This document shows positions 61,826 to 64,000 of a stretch of 64,000 nucleotides of DNA, one piece after another (within the stretch, counting starts at the first letter, position 1; each line of letters begins with the position of its first letter). This DNA comes from Ophiostoma sp. CBS 140.51. Lineage: Eukaryota > Ascomycota > Sordariomycetes > Ophiostomatales > Ophiostomataceae. The stretch is taken from contig JANSLP010000166.1 of the NCBI GenBank assembly GCA_029298735.1, positions 1 through 64,000 of the forward strand, in the 5' to 3' direction. The notes under the pieces were generated by a model that ran no database searches, was not told where the DNA came from, and saw only the letters and a program-made list of their open reading frames with translations. A program made the translations under genes and the position numbers.

Positions 61826-64000
61826 ATGAGCCGCCACGTCAAGTCCCGGTCCGGGTGTCGTGTGTGCAAGGCCAAGCGGCTGAAATGCGACGAGACGATG
61901 CCGGCATGCCGCAACTGTGTGAATCGGGGGATTACGTGTCCGGGGTACCGCCAGGTGCTGCGGTGGTCGACCAAGTACGAGCATCCCGTGCCCAGAGTGG
62001 CGGAGAAGAAGGGAGGCCAGAGTGCCAGTGGGAGTGGGAGTGGGAGTGGGAGTGGGAGTCCGACAGCGGCGACCATCCCCGAATTCTCTGAGCTGGCGAC
62101 GGCAGCTTCACAATCCATCAAGCCGAGTAGTTCACCAGGCCGGCCCTCGAGTACACCAAAAGCACCTGGGATTTCTTTCGATGCCTTCGACCCGTTTGAG
62201 CCTGTCATAAAAACAGAGGCGGCGCCAACAGCACGACAGCCGTTATCACAAGTCCCGCCGGCGCCGCCATCCTCAGTACCTGTGGCTTCACTGTCGCCCA
62301 CACCCTCGCATACATCCTCCACCTCTTCAAGCTCTTCCTCGTCTTCATATCGCCAGCATGGTCCGCCAGTCGTGCCCGTGCTGGTCAAAACAGGGCCGAC
62401 GAGTGTGTCCACGTCCGCTCCTACGTCAGATCCATACTCTTTCGCCATTGCCTACTCAATGCCGCCCATGCCGCCCACGTCGTCGTCGGCAGCAACAGCG
62501 CCTCCACATTCGTCTCTCGTCCCGACCAGCAGTTGGCAACTCACGCCGTTGGGAGAGTCTGTGTCGTCGTTTGGCCCAGTCGAGATTGTGGATGACGACT
62601 CCGACAAGGACCATTTCACCCTTGAGCTGTGGCAGCCGGACCGTTTCTCGCAGAATCGACACTACCAACAGCAGCAACAACAACTCCTCCCAACACCCGC
62701 CCGCGGTCTGACGCTGCCCGGCACATCACTCGTGGAACTCTGGTTCTCCTCTGTCTGCGGCATGTGGGCCGCCTACGACTCGCCCGCCAATCCGTTTCGG
62801 AGGCTGTGCTCCAGTCTGTGGTCGAGCAATGAGGCCGTCTTCTTTTCGCTGCAGACCATGGCGGCCGCCTCTTTACCAAAGAGGCCGCCGAGTGTGAGTG
62901 AGATTGTCGTGCTGGCGCCGCAAATGTCGACGCAGGCGTTGATACAGGAGCTGCAGGAGCTGTTCGGCCCGGACGCTGGGAGTAGCGACGGCGTCAGCCG
63001 GAGCGGCAAACACCTCCCTCACGGCAATCATAATAAAAGCGCCTACGGTGCTGGCTCTACGAGCACCGCCTTTCCCGCCGGCCTGTTGACTTCCCTCTTC
63101 TGCATGAGCTCGTCCCTGAGCTGGATCGATGCGCGCCAGCTCGGCATCCAGTACCTGCGCAATGCGCGGTCCGTCATCGATTTGCTGGACTTGAGAGCGG
63201 GCCAACTGTCAGCCGATGACCGCGAACTCCTCGAGTTCTTCAGGGGCTGCCTTCTGTATGAAGAAATGCTCCGCAGTATTGTGACCGACGACCAGGAAGA
63301 CATCCAGGCACTCCTCGACTGGTCACCGCCCGCCGCTGGCTCCAAAAGTGACCTCCATTTACACGCCTGGGCAGGCGTCCCCATTGTCTTGATTGGCCTG
63401 TTTGGCAAGGTGATGGCTTTGTGTCGGAGGTCACGCAAAGTGTGGAGGAAGACGGCGCGGGCGACGTACCAGCTGCTGTACCAGGCGATGCAGGACATTC
63501 AGGAAGGGCAGGCCTTGGAGGCGATGCTGCTCGCGATCGAGATCCCAGTCCCCGGCGGAGAAGACGCGCAAGCGTCGACGACGTCGTCCTCTTCCTCCTC
63601 GGACACAAAGTTGAGGGGCGACATTTACAAAGCCGCCGAAGCTTTCCGCTTGTCCTCCCTTCTTCAACTCTACCAGACCTTCCCCGACCTCGTGTCGCAG
63701 CATCAGCAGACAGGGCAGGCGGGCCAAACGATACTGGGTCCGGGCGGAGGGGACAGTGCCCCCGCCACCGGTCGTTGGCTGCTGCCGCTCGTCCTCCACA
63801 TCGTCGACCTCCTCAGTGGCATCCCCGCCGACTCGCCCATGCGCTGTCTGCAGCCGCTGTTGTGTTTGTGTGCAGGGAGTGCCCTGAGGGTGGAGACCAA
63901 CGACGCACCGGCCGCGGCCGGTAGGCAGACTACATCTGCAGTCGACTTGGTTGGACGGCGTGTCACCGACTTTGACTTTTCCACTTCACTTTCTGCGGCA
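61826..64000 (+). CDS. Zn2Cys6 transcription factor (partial, runs off the window)
   Basis: The frame is open from the ATG at 61826 to the last base (725 codons, no stop). The N-terminal zinc cluster SGCRVCKAKRLKCDETMPACRNCVNRGITCPGY has regular spacing (Cys11, 14, 21, 28, 31, 38). A Gly-Ser repeat (about 68-77) and a Ser/Pro-rich linker to about residue 270 follow. Next comes a helical region like the Fungal_trans_2 type (LVELWFSSVCGMWAAYDSPANPFR, then LDLRAGQLSADDRELLEFFRGCLLYEEML). An in-frame ATG at 61721 would add 35 residues without known features. The C-terminus is missing. The target genes are unknown, and the spacing from the permease group is about 4 kb. Confidence 0.85.
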   Translation, partial: MSRHVKSRSGCRVCKAKRLKCDETMPACRNCVNRGITCPGYRQVLRWSTKYEHPVPRVAEKKGGQSASGSGSGSGSGSPTAATIPEFSELATAASQSIKPSSSPGRPSSTPKAPGISFDAFDPFEPVIKTEAAPTARQPLSQVPPAPPSSVPVASLSPTPSHTSSTSSSSSSSSYRQHGPPVVPVLVKTGPTSVSTSAPTSDPYSFAIAYSMPPMPPTSSSAATAPPHSSLVPTSSWQLTPLGESVSSFGPVEIVDDDSDKDHFTLELWQPDRFSQNRHYQQQQQQLLPTPARGLTLPGTSLVELWFSSVCGMWAAYDSPANPFRRLCSSLWSSNEAVFFSLQTMAAASLPKRPPSVSEIVVLAPQMSTQALIQELQELFGPDAGSSDGVSRSGKHLPHGNHNKSAYGAGSTSTAFPAGLLTSLFCMSSSLSWIDARQLGIQYLRNARSVIDLLDLRAGQLSADDRELLEFFRGCLLYEEMLRSIVTDDQEDIQALLDWSPPAAGSKSDLHLHAWAGVPIVLIGLFGKVMALCRRSRKVWRKTARATYQLLYQAMQDIQEGQALEAMLLAIEIPVPGGEDAQASTTSSSSSSDTKLRGDIYKAAEAFRLSSLLQLYQTFPDLVSQHQQTGQAGQTILGPGGGDSAPATGRWLLPLVLHIVDLLSGIPADSPMRCLQPLLCLCAGSALRVETNDAPAAAGRQTTSAVDLVGRRVTDFDFSTSLSAA

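Noticed and set aside
1..64000. tRNA or 5S rRNA genes
   Set aside because: I looked on both strands for the GGTTCRANYCC T-arm core and 5S-like blocks and found none in a plausible cloverleaf context. A covariance-model scan would settle it.

Overview
The window is nuclear DNA of a filamentous ascomycete (Pezizomycotina, probably a Sordariomycete). The evidence is short spliceosomal introns with GTAAGT/GTACGT-type donors and CTAAC branch points, GC-rich C-ending codons inside genes and T/C-rich intergenic DNA, Zn2Cys6 regulators, and fungal-type housekeeping genes. I could not fix the genus. I saw no tRNA, rRNA, CRISPR array or intact transposon.

Left part (1-18.2 kb), core genes: NOC4 (-) and ATP4 (+) share a divergent promoter with two TCACGTGA sites. 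They are followed by a Baeyer-Villiger-type flavin monooxygenase (-), UTP12/DIP2 (-) and ARC35 (+) as a second divergent pair, and LCL3 (+). NOC4 and UTP12 both belong to small-subunit ribosome assembly.

Middle (18.2-35 kb): a gene-poor 6.8-kb stretch leads into the polarity gene RAX2 (+), whose upstream 1.4 kb is strongly pyrimidine-rich. Then come a DUF2235 hydrolase (+), a small secreted protein with a Kex2-like repeat tail (-), and a 2-oxoglutarate/Fe(II) oxygenase (-).

Accessory part (37-64 kb): an ACS-family MFS transporter (+) whose two large introns carry repeated hairpins built on one 13-nt word; a ferric-reductase-type protein (-); a laccase-like multicopper oxidase (-); and a secreted type-B carboxylesterase (-). 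Next is a compact group that looks like a substrate-specific catabolic cluster: TauD/TfdA dioxygenase (-), DUF3830 cyclophilin-fold protein (+), Zn2Cys6 regulator (-), DapA/LGA1-type aldolase (-) and amino-acid permease (+). The right end holds a decayed gene, an unrecognised Cys-containing small gene and a second Zn2Cys6 regulator that runs off the window.

All exon coordinates were worked out by hand from splice signals, frame continuity and family fit. No transcript data or searches were available.
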